Origin: Takifugu bimaculatus
Lineage: Eukaryota; Chordata; Actinopteri; Tetraodontiformes; Tetraodontidae
Direction: 5' to 3'
NCBI GenBank assembly: GCA_004026145.2
Contig: CP034985.2
Coordinates: 3,805,481-3,869,480 of the forward strand
Length of the DNA stretch: 64,000 nt
Under the pieces are notes generated by a model. That model made no database searches and was not told the origin of the DNA. It saw only the letters and a program-made list of their open reading frames with translations. Below, piece after piece: positions 48,471-58,737 of this stretch (position 1 is its first letter; each line of letters begins with the position of its first letter). A program made the position numbers and the translations under genes.

Positions 48471-49442
48471 TAATAGACGGAAATAGATCCAATCGATCTC
48501 GTTTCTCCCAGGAACAAAACAGTTGTTCTGAGTCAGAGTTGGTCCTACAGCACATCTCCATCTGTAATTTGAAGGGATGGATGTTATCATATCAGCTGTG
48601 GTTCGGGGAGCCGAGAACAGCACTTCATGATTGTGGTCAACCATACAAACGATGAGGGGCTCCATGTTTACGGGTCCTGCATGGAAATCCTCAAACCAGA
48701 CCAGAAATGCTCAGAAAATTAAAAAAATAAATAAAATAAAATGCAAAAACTAGAAGCATATACACGAGGTTCAAACATGTCCGGTGCAGATGTGACGGTA
48801 CCGGAGCCGGGGGGGTCTCAGGGAGCTGAGCTTGTGAGCTGTAATCATTTTGAAACGGTTTAGTTGTATTAAATTTAATGTAAACACGAACAGTTGTCTG
48901 AGTGCACTCGTGTGGAAGCTCCCCCTGGGCTTCTTGGTCCTGCACGTTTGAGAATTTTGACCATGACATGTGGTGTGAAATTCTTCAATTCTTCAGGGAC
49001 AAATGAAAAAAACCCTTTTGTCCCTTGTCCGCTTACTGGACACGACTCACAAATACACGACTCACAGCTCCATTTGCTTTAAACACATGAGAGATTTTAA
49101 ACGTGTTTGCACTGGGAGTGAGCACAATAACAGTGTAAAGAAAGACTAAAGCTCCACGTTCATAGAGGGTCTGAGGCATGAGTGGACCTGCACAAAGCCT
49201 GCTTACACACAAGAAGGATGTCCTTTTATTGTTTCCCCCCCTCTGAAGTTGCTATTTATTGAAGAAATTACTTTCAAATAAAGGTTAAATCCAGCTGGAG
49301 GGGCCCTTCCAAACATCTAATCAGAATGGAGGAAGTAGTTCTATCAGCTCTTAATCAAGAGGAAGCTTCCTAAAACAGGCGGTAAGTGGTTTAGATCTGT
49401 TTCCAGCCTCGCGGACAGACTGGCTTCACTGCTGCTTCACTG

Positions 49443-49532
<90 letters not shown>

Positions 49533-49581
49533 GTGTGTGTGTGTGTGTGTGCGTGTGCGTGTGTGTGTATATATACACACA
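49443..49581. repeat. (CTAT)n, (GT)n and a 20-bp palindrome
   Basis: About 22 CTAT units (49443-49531) pass into a GT run (49533-49568) that folds at its end into the perfect palindrome TGTGTGTATATATACACACA (49562-49581). The CTAT array is the same repeat class as the TAGA array at 11971, in opposite orientation. Confidence 0.97.
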
Positions 49582-49614
49582 TGCTGGCAGCTCTGGTGCA
49601 GTTCCCAGCTGTAA

Positions 49615-49629
49615 CCTGCTGGGGGCAGC
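49615..49629 (+). promoter_or_regulatory. CTCF-like site, 13 of 15
   Basis: CCTGCTGGGGGCAGC departs from CCASYAGRKGGCRSY at two A positions. It is on the plus strand, so relative to the minus-strand pair at 48.3-48.5 kb the motifs diverge. Confidence 0.35.
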
Positions 49630-50571
49630 AAACCGTTGCGCTTCAAGCAAAGGCGAAAATACATTTAATTTCGTATATCTGAAACATGAAGGTTCCGATT
49701 AAAAGCATACCTTAAACATTAACATCATCTACAATCTAAAATACAAACATTGACCCAGGACTCGTTGCCAGCTCATTGCAGGGCTACCAACCATGGATTG
49801 AATTCAGGAATAAATGATCTACCTGGCTGGAGCAGCAGCACAGTATCTTTACCATGTTTATTGAATCCATCGCTCTGTCTGATCAATGGTCATTTGTCCA
49901 TCATGTTCATCTGCTTTGCTTCCGTTTCCCCATTGGAGAGATCAGAATTTTGAGTTTATAGCTGTGCTTGTGCTACAGAGCACAAACATTTCCTTCTTCA
50001 CATGCGCTGGATGGTAGAAATGAACATGCATTTTTAACTTATGTGTTCAATATAAACTTTGTGATGTCCATCATCACCTTCAAATGTAGCTTTAAGGTCA
50101 CTTCTGCCTTAATCACTGTTTGTTTTGCCTCCACTGAAGCCACATAAGCCTTTCGATATTGCCATTTCCCCATAATAGGTCTGCTTAATTTACTGTCTGC
50201 AACATTTCCATTAATATTATTGACTAAGACAGCAAGCCGATTGTAGCGTGTGGTAAACAGTGCTGAAAATAGATCGTAAATAATGTCAGGGGCTTATGTA
50301 AGTGACAGAGGCGGCAGCATTTCTGCAATTTAATAATTCCTAAGAGCCAGTAAACGATCCTCACAAATGCCACGCAGGTATTAAAAACGCGATAGCTTCC
50401 GCTATTTCCAGTGCTGCAGCAATTAAACAGTTGGATCCTGCTTAAGATCCAATTTCCTGCCACGTCTCTAACACTAATGCCGCTACTCCAGACTGGTTAG
50501 AAGCTGTGGAAGTTGCTCAGCCTTCCAAAAGTTTAGAATGCTGCATTTATTGCAATATTGCATTATTAACA
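49630..50571. other. unique non-coding stretch
   Basis: Nothing identifiable. AT-rich, with no open frame that has motifs. Confidence 0.5.
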
Positions 50572-50598
50572 CCCCCCCCCCCCCCCCCCCCCCCCCCC
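50572..50598. repeat. C27 homopolymer
   Basis: Twenty-seven consecutive C, the longest single-base run in the window. The length is uncertain because such runs are hard to sequence. Confidence 0.95.
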
Positions 50599-51106
50599 AT
50601 GACTAACAGATTTCCCTCCCGGTCGCGACACTCTTCTACCACACGATGGCGATATTGCATCAGCTTTAGCGGCCAAATCAGACGGGAAACAGGGTGGGGG
50701 TGTTCGGGCGGGGGCACCCAGAGGTCACTTCTAACCGTACAGTAAATCACGTTGGACAATAAATTGAATTCCTGTTCCTTTCAGGCACAGTCACACCCTA
50801 TGGAACAGTTTCACTTTGGGGAGGATGAATCATCCACTTAAAGAGATCTGATGTTGGAAGAAACCACAGGAAACACTGACGTGAAGAGTCCTGTTCCCAC
50901 TTGACCTGCGGCTAAATAGTTGGAAAACTGACCATATAAACACACAGATATTTGCAGATAAAAATGATGGTTTTATAGGCCTGATGTAAAACCGTGTAAA
51001 CCAATTATTTAATTCATGGAGTTATGTCGGGGTCCATTTCGGTGTTGACTGGTACAGATTGGTCATTTAGAACTACTGTCGGTGTCAAGAGGTGTCTATT
51101 TACAGC

Positions 51107-51120
51107 GGGGGGGGGGGGGG
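51107..51120. repeat. G14 homopolymer
   Basis: Fourteen G at the left edge of the CpG-rich region described next. Confidence 0.95.
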
Positions 51121-51479
51121 TTGCCCCGTGACTGTCGCCACCCTCGGTGGCACCTCCACTTTCCTGTGGCCTCGGTGGCACCAGATCCCTGCAGTACAGC
51201 AACCTGGCGCTGGTCTGCGCACTGCAGCTTTCAGGCCTGCGACCGCCTGTGCCGAGGTGAGCGCACTCCGGAAATCCAAATACCGTCTTTTCAAAATAAA
51301 TGTCACATGAGCCGCTCTCACCGAAAAACACGCCGTTTTGTGGGGGATAGGACAACCGTCCAGCACCTGACAACGGTACCAACTCGATAACTAACAGAAT
51401 CGCCACCTGACGAACAATTTCAACAGGAAAAATTGCCTTTGCCAGTTCACAAAGGGCGAACATTCCTTTATTTTGAAAA

Positions 51480-51930
51480 GCATTGCCCGGATGTGACTCG
51501 TCTTCTTTCGGGTTCGCTTTGACACCGGCCATCCAGCAAAGAGCAGCTCTGACTGCCGTGCACAGGCGTCCCAGCTCTCAGTTCCTGTTTCCGTCGCAGC
51601 TTTTCGACTCACTTCTGTGGAGCAACACATCTCGGCTGCGACAGCCCCGTCCTCTGCAGATGCCGCCGGGCGTCGGGGAGTCACTAAGGTACGTGCTCCC
51701 AACGCCGCTGCGTGACGGTAATGTGCGGTGCTCATCCCGCAGATCACCCCGCTTCATCCCGGCCTGTTGACTGCGTCGCTGCTCAGATCACGGCGACAAA
51801 ATAGCGGTCACGGTGGGCAGGAATTCCTGGTCCTGTTACCCCTCCGTTTAGCCCGGTGATCCGCTGGTGTGCGGCTGTGCGCTTCACCCCAACGCGCAAC
51901 CCAAGGAGCGCTCTCCTTTGTTGGCGTCTG
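51480..51930. promoter_or_regulatory. CpG island, candidate promoter
   Basis: By eye about 40 CpG dinucleotides occur in these 450 bp, far denser than elsewhere in the window. On the plus strand AAG|GTACGTGC at 51689 is a good splice donor, so a 5' exon could end at 51688. On the minus strand an ATG at 51532 opens 172 codons (51014-51532) beginning MAGVKANPKEDESHPGN, and a pyrimidine-rich acceptor CTTCTTCCTCAG lies near 51930. No TATA box is seen. Island promoters often fire both ways. I recognise no protein, so the island could be an alternative promoter, a non-coding RNA promoter, or an unmethylated patch. Confidence 0.5.
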
Positions 51931-52165
51931 AGGAAGAAGCAAGTGGGCATGTAGGGAAACAGTTTCCAGCCCATCCGTTAGCCTGAGCCTGCTTCCAGTA
52001 CCGCAGCATTACCTGGGCTGGCCTCTGTCAATGGTTAAACCGGAACCCCCAGACGACCGTGCTCATGGGTGTAGCTCACCCACTTGCGTTTGATTTCTGG
52101 TTTTCTGCTGATAATGGATGTGAAACGCCTTGAACCTGCGCGTATCGTGTGGGAATACCAAGCAT

Positions 52166-52183
52166 GGGGGGGGGGGGGGGGGG
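52166..52183. repeat. G18 homopolymer
   Basis: Eighteen G, just right of the CpG island. With the G14 run at 51107 and the C27 run at 50572 it makes this 1.6-kb segment unusually rich in potential G-quadruplex strands. Confidence 0.95.
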
Positions 52184-52431
52184 ACACTTGTTTTCATCGG
52201 TCGGGGATCTTCTGGTTGTGGCGCTTTACGCAGGACGAGCAGACAAAAACAGCTGCCGGTGCTTCCGCTCCGGTGCACCGAATCAGGAACCAGGAATAGC
52301 TCCGGAGCGATGTGCACAGACGGGCGTGCGTGCGTTTGCAGCATGTGGAAGTGTGGTTAATGTGTAATAAGGCCTTGTGATTGTGACCAGCTCAGACACC
52401 CTGACCCACCGTGGGCGGAGGGAGATTTGCA

Positions 52432-52462
<31 letters not shown>

Positions 52463-52463
52463 C
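52432..52463. repeat. (CA)n microsatellite
   Basis: A CA run with one CG interruption. Confidence 0.95.
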
Positions 52464-52805
52464 GGCTGATGAAAACGTAGACGTCAGTGCCCGCATATGC
52501 AGGGTATTCAGCGGCCGGTGCGTCTTGTCTGATGGTGTCAGGCATCATTGCTGGCCAGGCTGGAGCTCCAGTCCCCGGGAGGGCCACGCACTGAAAAATG
52601 TATGGCTCCAATGTGCATTCCACTTGAAGGATGGCTGTAATATTCTCTCAGCAGAAGTCCGAGCACATTATGGGACAGTGTGTGGCGAGGCTCTTTCAAA
52701 CTAATTTCAGATGACAGCTTCTGGTGGGGGGGGTGGAATAAGTGCAGCGTCTCATCGCTTTTGCATGAAATCAATTTGTGATATGGATGATGTAAGTGTC
52801 GCTTA

Positions 52806-52842
52806 AACACACACACACAGGCGGGCACACACACACACACTC
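52806..52842. repeat. (CA)n microsatellite, interrupted
   Basis: Two CA runs separated by GGCGGG. Confidence 0.9.
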
Positions 52843-54431
52843 ACTTCACTTGGCTCCCTGTCTGCAGCTGATATTACAAGACATTTTTCATCCCTGCTTA
52901 TATGATTCTTTTGTTTCTTTAGTGTCTGACAGCCATCGATCGGAGGCTTGTCTTGGTAAGTGATGCTATTGGGCAGAAAAACTCCACATTTTTCCAATCA
53001 CTTTGCATCCCAGACCCATTGTTTTGGACGTATTGGTTGACTGAGGAGTTATGGATTTGGTTTGGTGGCTTTAACTCTTACAAGTGAACAGCAGATGCAA
53101 TGTTGCTGTAGCGGCCTAATCCGATGGAATGGTGAGGGGGGCGCGCCTCACCTTGCGCTGACCACAGTTGTACACTTCTAAAAAATAAAATAAAATCCTT
53201 TGAATTCTTGAATCAGGGAGCCTAGGCCATGATGGATTAAACATCCCAGTGGAAAATCTTTATTGATTACATAATGTAATTAACTGAGAACACAATAATG
53301 TAACAATGGTGAGTGGAAATCCATGTCATTAACCCATTCCGGACTGGATTCAGAATCCTACGGAGAACAGGGGAGAAACAAGATGGCTATGCTGAAATTC
53401 TAGGAATTCTTCAGCTAATTCAGAACCTCTGAGGATCTCTGCGCTGCCACAGTGGTAGAGGTAACAATTCATGGCGTCTCCGAAGCGCTTGTTAGGATTC
53501 AGGTTGGGCCAGGCAATCCAGAGCGAGGAAGCCTTCAACAGCCAGGAACGGCAGCGCGTCACCCTCGGGGTCACTGCGCCAGCAGCAGTCTCACCAGGTC
53601 TCAGGATCTTCTCCTGGCTCCTAATAGCCGTCAGGGTATGTTTGGCCTGCGTGCGGAGCTCTCTGAAACCCTCCGAGGTCCCAGACCATCACCAAGGAGT
53701 CTCAGTTTGGGCAGAAACATGCTGGAGGTCATTTCACAGGGCTCTGGTGGTCCTCCTCCTCCTTCTGAACACTCACATCCCTTTAGAGATGCTGTGTCTT
53801 TCTTTTTTCTTTCCTTCGTACGTGCCGTAAAACCAGGGTTTTCTCTTCCTCTGAACCTCTCCCTGTTTTTCTTCCTCTTGGCGCCCATCAGCCATGTTTA
53901 CCATCACTCCGTCTTTTGCTCCTGACTAATGATTCCATTAGTCTTGCTGTGCCACAGAGATGCAGCGTGCTGAACATAATGGGCGGTGACTCAATTCATA
54001 CTTTTATCTGTAATTGTGCACATTGTGCATGTTAGTCACATGGTGAGCATCTCTGGTCTCTGTTTACCACAGCCACCAATCATTTGTGTTTTGGGAATTT
54101 CAGTTTCATTTAAACAGCTGCTCGGTTTGTTTTAGTTCTGTGTACAGAACCAGTTTGTCAACATATAACATCTAATTTCAGGTTTCAGAGTGTTTTTCGG
54201 TGCTCTTTAGTGTAGACTCTTTGCATAAAGTTGAGCTTCGTTGTTTTCGAATGTGCAAAGATGTCCCAGCTGCATCTTCACCAGATGGAGGACACTAGAT
54301 GGCTGCACCAATGGAGAAGGCTTTTAGATGAGATGTTCGCCGGTTTACGGGGTTCGTACTACAAACACTAACAATATTGATGTGAAGAGGCTGAGATTGG
54401 ACAGCGCTTGCAGCAGGCTGCATTAGTAACG
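52843..54431. other. non-coding stretch
   Basis: No gene proven. Minus-strand 53350-53574 is open for 75 codons with a WPNLNPNKRFGDAMNCYLYH stretch that looks protein-like and is preceded by a possible acceptor CAG near 53578, but I cannot assign it. A GGTGAGG/CCTCACC hairpin lies near 53130-53153. A weaker CTCF-like 15-mer ACACTAGATGGCTGC is on the plus strand at 54292-54306. Confidence 0.35.
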
Positions 54432-54441
54432 CTATAAAAGG
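54432..54441 (+). promoter_or_regulatory. TATA-box candidate
   Basis: CTATAAAAGG at 54432-54441 is a textbook TATA element. A start site would be expected near 54463. The next 150 bp have no clear open frame, so it could drive an unknown RNA or belong to a decayed LTR. I found no TG...CA ends or target duplication to support the LTR reading. Confidence 0.3.
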
Positions 54442-57400
54442 GGAGAGGCACATCCAGAAGCATTGTTTTGTTTGTATTGTTAATCTATGCGCAGGGTATT
54501 TCTGTTCCCTGGTTCGGGGCTGTATCGCTGTGAATAGACCAGAATCTGTTCAAGAGAAGCTGTTGCCTTTGTTGTTCCTGCTTTGGGGAACAGAAGCGCT
54601 GAACACAAATATACACGACCGCACCTCTCTATATAAGTCTGCACCCTCTGAATATACAGTATATTTTGTCTCTCTCTGCCTCTAGAGTCTTAAACAATAA
54701 AAGGGAAGCAGAAATATTTAGGACATTCATTTGTGTTGAAATATGTGTCGGACTGAATTTTGAGTTAAATACGTTGTCTGAAATTGCTGGATGCAGCTTT
54801 TTAAAGGGCACAACTGTCTGGGGGAAAAAAAAATCCACTACCTACTGGAATTTTCTGCTCCAATCCTACTGGAGAGCTGTTATTATCCATATAGTAAGAC
54901 AGAGCGTCTGTCCAGTGATGGTAAGAGCCAATCAGAGGGTGTGTGTGGGACGGGGTTTCCATGGAGAATAGCAGGCCGGGGCCATGAGGCTGCCGAAGCT
55001 CGGCTTGAGCAGCATGCAGCTTGATCCAGCCTGATAGTGTCCTCCAGCAGCGCAGAAAGAAAAGGGCCCCAGCAGGCCTGCCCCTCTGCCCGACTGTCTA
55101 AACGTCTCAGCCTGTCTCCCTGTTTGTTTTCCAGAGAAACGTTGTCACAGAATGAAAGAAGGGGGCTAAGTAGCAACACAGAGGGGCACAACAGAAGCCT
55201 GGAAACGTGGAATCAGGTGGGGCTTGTGTTTGGACTGGCCCCTCCCACTGCCTTTGGTGGATTTGGAGGCATGTTTGGGTCGGGGCTAGACCGGTTGGGA
55301 GTTCTTGACCTGTAACCACCCTTGAACGCTGCGCTGCTTCAACTGTGTTTGGCCCTGCGGGGAAGCCAGGAGGCCGCTTTGGACTCGCATCAGACAGGAT
55401 ACTCGTCTTATTTTGTGCATGTGTGCGCCTGTGCGTGGGCGCGAGCGTCACATTTATGCATGTGTTTATGCATTTTGGCTTATCTTGAGGAGCTATCACT
55501 GCTTCAGCCTGAGGTAGGAAGTGAGTCTTTTGGTATTTGTCCACAGCTCATTGGAGCCATCAAGACGTGGCTGTGTGCTCATCCACATTCAGTTCTCTAC
55601 TTCATCTTTTTTGTGGGGGTTGAAGCTCCGAAGGGGCCTTGTTGCCCAAGCGCTATACTGCATTTGCATTCGTTTGGGCATAAAATGTGTAGCTGAATTT
55701 ATTCAACTATGCTTTTTTCTGAGCAAGAGGTCATGAGGTTCTCCAGTGCCAGTTTGTCCAGCATGTGAAATATAGAGTGTTGCAGAATATTTAAAATCAT
55801 GAAAACCTTGAGTGTACCGGTCCTGGAGGCAACAGTTCACACAGGGGCCACATCAGCACAAAGTACCGCCTGGCAACACAGTGTGGAGTGTGGAGCTTTA
55901 AAGTGCTGGTTAGTTATTGTAAACACGAGCAATGTAAAGGTCGTCGGCAACAGGGTGTGGAAGCTCATTTCCAGGAGTCCAGGAGTTGCTTGTCTCCGGG
56001 TGTGTGTATTGATTAGTGAAGCCAGGGTGGCTGTGGCCCACATGGGTGTTTAAACTCATCCACCAGCTCCCAAAAGCAGGCGCCTCCTGCAAAGTCCACT
56101 GACGAACAGTAAACGTGACCCATCAACCCGCTCTTATCAGCACCTCTGAGTCCACAGCTCAGGCCGGGATCAGAGCCGGGCTGGAAAGAATTCCGGAATG
56201 GTGCTGAGAGTTTCCTGGAGCTTTTGTTCCCTGCAGTGTCTGACCTGAAACATGAGCTCAGGCGCACTTTGGCCTCAAAAGGTTTAAGCGTAGAGTGGGA
56301 AGGCACACTTCTACAGACATATACCTGGATGGGACGGGGGATTTAGAGCAAAGAGGGGCCAGATGGGCGTGGAAAGGAAATTAAAAAAGCAAGGCCGTAA
56401 ATTGGGACAGCTGCACGGCTCCAGGCATCAGCAGCAAGACCACTGACCTCGTATCCACTCCACCTCTCCTCTATCTCAACTAAAAAAAAAGCAAAACAAA
56501 AATAGTGTGCCAGAGAGGCCGAAGCTGCCTATTAGGATCACGGTGACAATAGCCAAAATTCCCTCTGTAGCCAGAAAGCAAAGGCCTGAAATGATGCTCT
56601 CGCGGTAATAGAAAATAGAAAACCGAGCTCCTCTGACAGAATGGGTGCAGTTCCCACAAAAGGTGTGTGACAGGCCTGCCCCTCCGCCAGGGGTGGCAGA
56701 TATTATTCTGTTTTCAACAGGCAACTCAGATTCCCAGCTCTGCTCACACATGGGGAGCTGAAAGGCTTCCATTTAGCCACTGGTATCCGAGCCTGCACTG
56801 GCAAGTGCTGGACGGTCTGTACTTGACCTCTACATGGGTCCGGGGACAGCTCAGCCCCGGGCCCTTGTTAAGTGGGATCTGGATCATGATGAAAAGCCCG
56901 CTTTCTTGTTTTTATTCTTATTTGCGCCACTGGTCCCACTGCAGGTTTGTTTGAAGTGTTGACACCCAAGGGTTGTTGTTCAGGTCTTCATTTCTTTCTG
57001 GGATCTCCTTTGGGAGGTGAAAGTCCACATTCACTTGTCTCTCTTCATCCCCGTATCTGAAAGAATTTGGCATTTCTGTAATAAATGAACAGGCGGTCTG
57101 GTGGACAAGCTTTTGATTGGTATCAAAGGGCTCGTTGTCGGTGTGCGTGTGGTGTGTGCGGTCTGTGTTACAGATGGTTGGTGGGGTAGCGTAGGGACTC
57201 GGGATCGCAGAGGATTGGCCTGATTGGATTTCCACCGTGGGAGTCATGTCACCTGACCAGCGTGGTGCACCGGGAGACAGCGGGGTGGCAATCAGACGGC
57301 AGCTACAAGTGAGGCAGCATCTGCATCCGAACGTCAGTGCATTATTACACACCGCACACACCGGGATGTGCATGTGACACCTGAGTGATGATATAGAGCC

Positions 57401-58632
57401 TTTATCAGAAATATAAGTGAAAGCTAATGAGAGAGAGAGAGAGAGAGCAAGGGGGGTGACAGATTTCAGATGGTTGCCGCTTGTTGAAAATATGAGCTGT
57501 CGGCGTTTCGAGACCTGTTTTTGTGACGAATGAGAGCGACCTGCTGGACAAATGACGTCTGGACGACCTGAAGAGTTCACCAGAATTCATTTAGCCCAAC
57601 TAAGATGAGTTTGTGGCTGTAATGTCAGATTGTTATAGCAATGGTTTTACAGTTATTCGATATCAAAGTTCCAGTCATCATCAGAGACAGTTTTAATCTG
57701 ACGACCAGTCGGCAGGCTGTGATGATACGTGTTCCTTGAGTATTTTCTTTTTAAAAAAGCCACGTAGGAGAAGAGTGCTATTAAGATATCTTTAGTTTAA
57801 TTGAATACTGAAGCACTGTCAAATAAAAATGATATCATTTGAATATGCAGACAGTAATTGGCTACAACAGAAGCTGGTTGTCAGGCCTTTTGTCTGGCGG
57901 ATTGTTGAGAAGATCATTGCGAAATATAGGAAATCACTGAGAGCTGGCAAAAAACCAGCGGCTGCAACAACACCATCACGATAATATCGCCACCTCCGGC
58001 ATGCATTGTTGCCCGTATCGATTGTTTCATTTCGTTCCGGTCTTTCTCTCTGCATGGCGCCGTGTTTTCAGGTTGTACGTTTCTCTGCCGTCTTTCTCCA
58101 ATGTTGGATCGGACCCGGGCGCTTACAAGCGTGCGGAGGGCTAGATTACACCGGTCGATGTCTGAAGCCGTGTCCTCCCCGCGCTCGTCACGACCTCAGG
58201 AGCTCTTTCTGGAAGGTTTTGCAGAAAATGACGTGTCGTGGGGCAAATGTGAGCGGACCAGAATTTGATGGTCAGGGGTTAAAGGTCATGGTGGTTGTGA
58301 TGCTGCTGCCCCGTTGGGTTTGATTTTGTTTTGCCAAGGGATGACGGAATTCATATATCTGCCTGATTGCATATCCACTGAAGGGATCCCGCAAATGTAG
58401 AAAAATGTCCTGTCAGACCCAGATTTCAGACAGGATGCTGTTTTCAGCAGTTTTCGGGATTTAACCGAAATTCAAAATCTGCACTTCAGGCTAAAAAAAA
58501 TGACCATTAAATCAAACAATGTTTCAGTTACAACCTAGATTGGACGACCCATGTTCCCTATCCGATACTTTGCTAATACAGTAAAAAAAAAAAAGAACAC
58601 ACCCAAGTGGTTCCATAAGGTTTTCTTTATTC
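54442..58632. other. non-coding stretch
   Basis: No gene recognised. Minus-strand 56918-57580 is open for 220 codons, including a cysteine-rich part (CAVCNNALTFGCRCCLTCSC) and a (GA)n run at 57428-57448 read as Leu-Ser repeats. No known domain is seen. 55322-55696 (+) is open for 124 codons. Short hairpins are few. Confidence 0.4.

Positions 58633-58671
<39 letters not shown>
58633..58671. repeat. (AAT)n microsatellite
   Basis: About 12 AAT units. A possible CTCF site lies 52 bp to the right. Confidence 0.95.
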
Positions 58672-58722
58672 TTGAAATGAAACGTTGAACAGATCTATGT
58701 GTTACCATTTATTTATACTTGT

Positions 58723-58737
58723 AGCACCACCTGCTGG
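58723..58737 (-). promoter_or_regulatory. CTCF-like site, 14 of 15
   Basis: The minus strand reads CCAGCAGGTGGTGCT, which fits CCASYAGRKGGCRSY except for one T for C. It is the third near-perfect match in the right half of the window. Confidence 0.4.
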
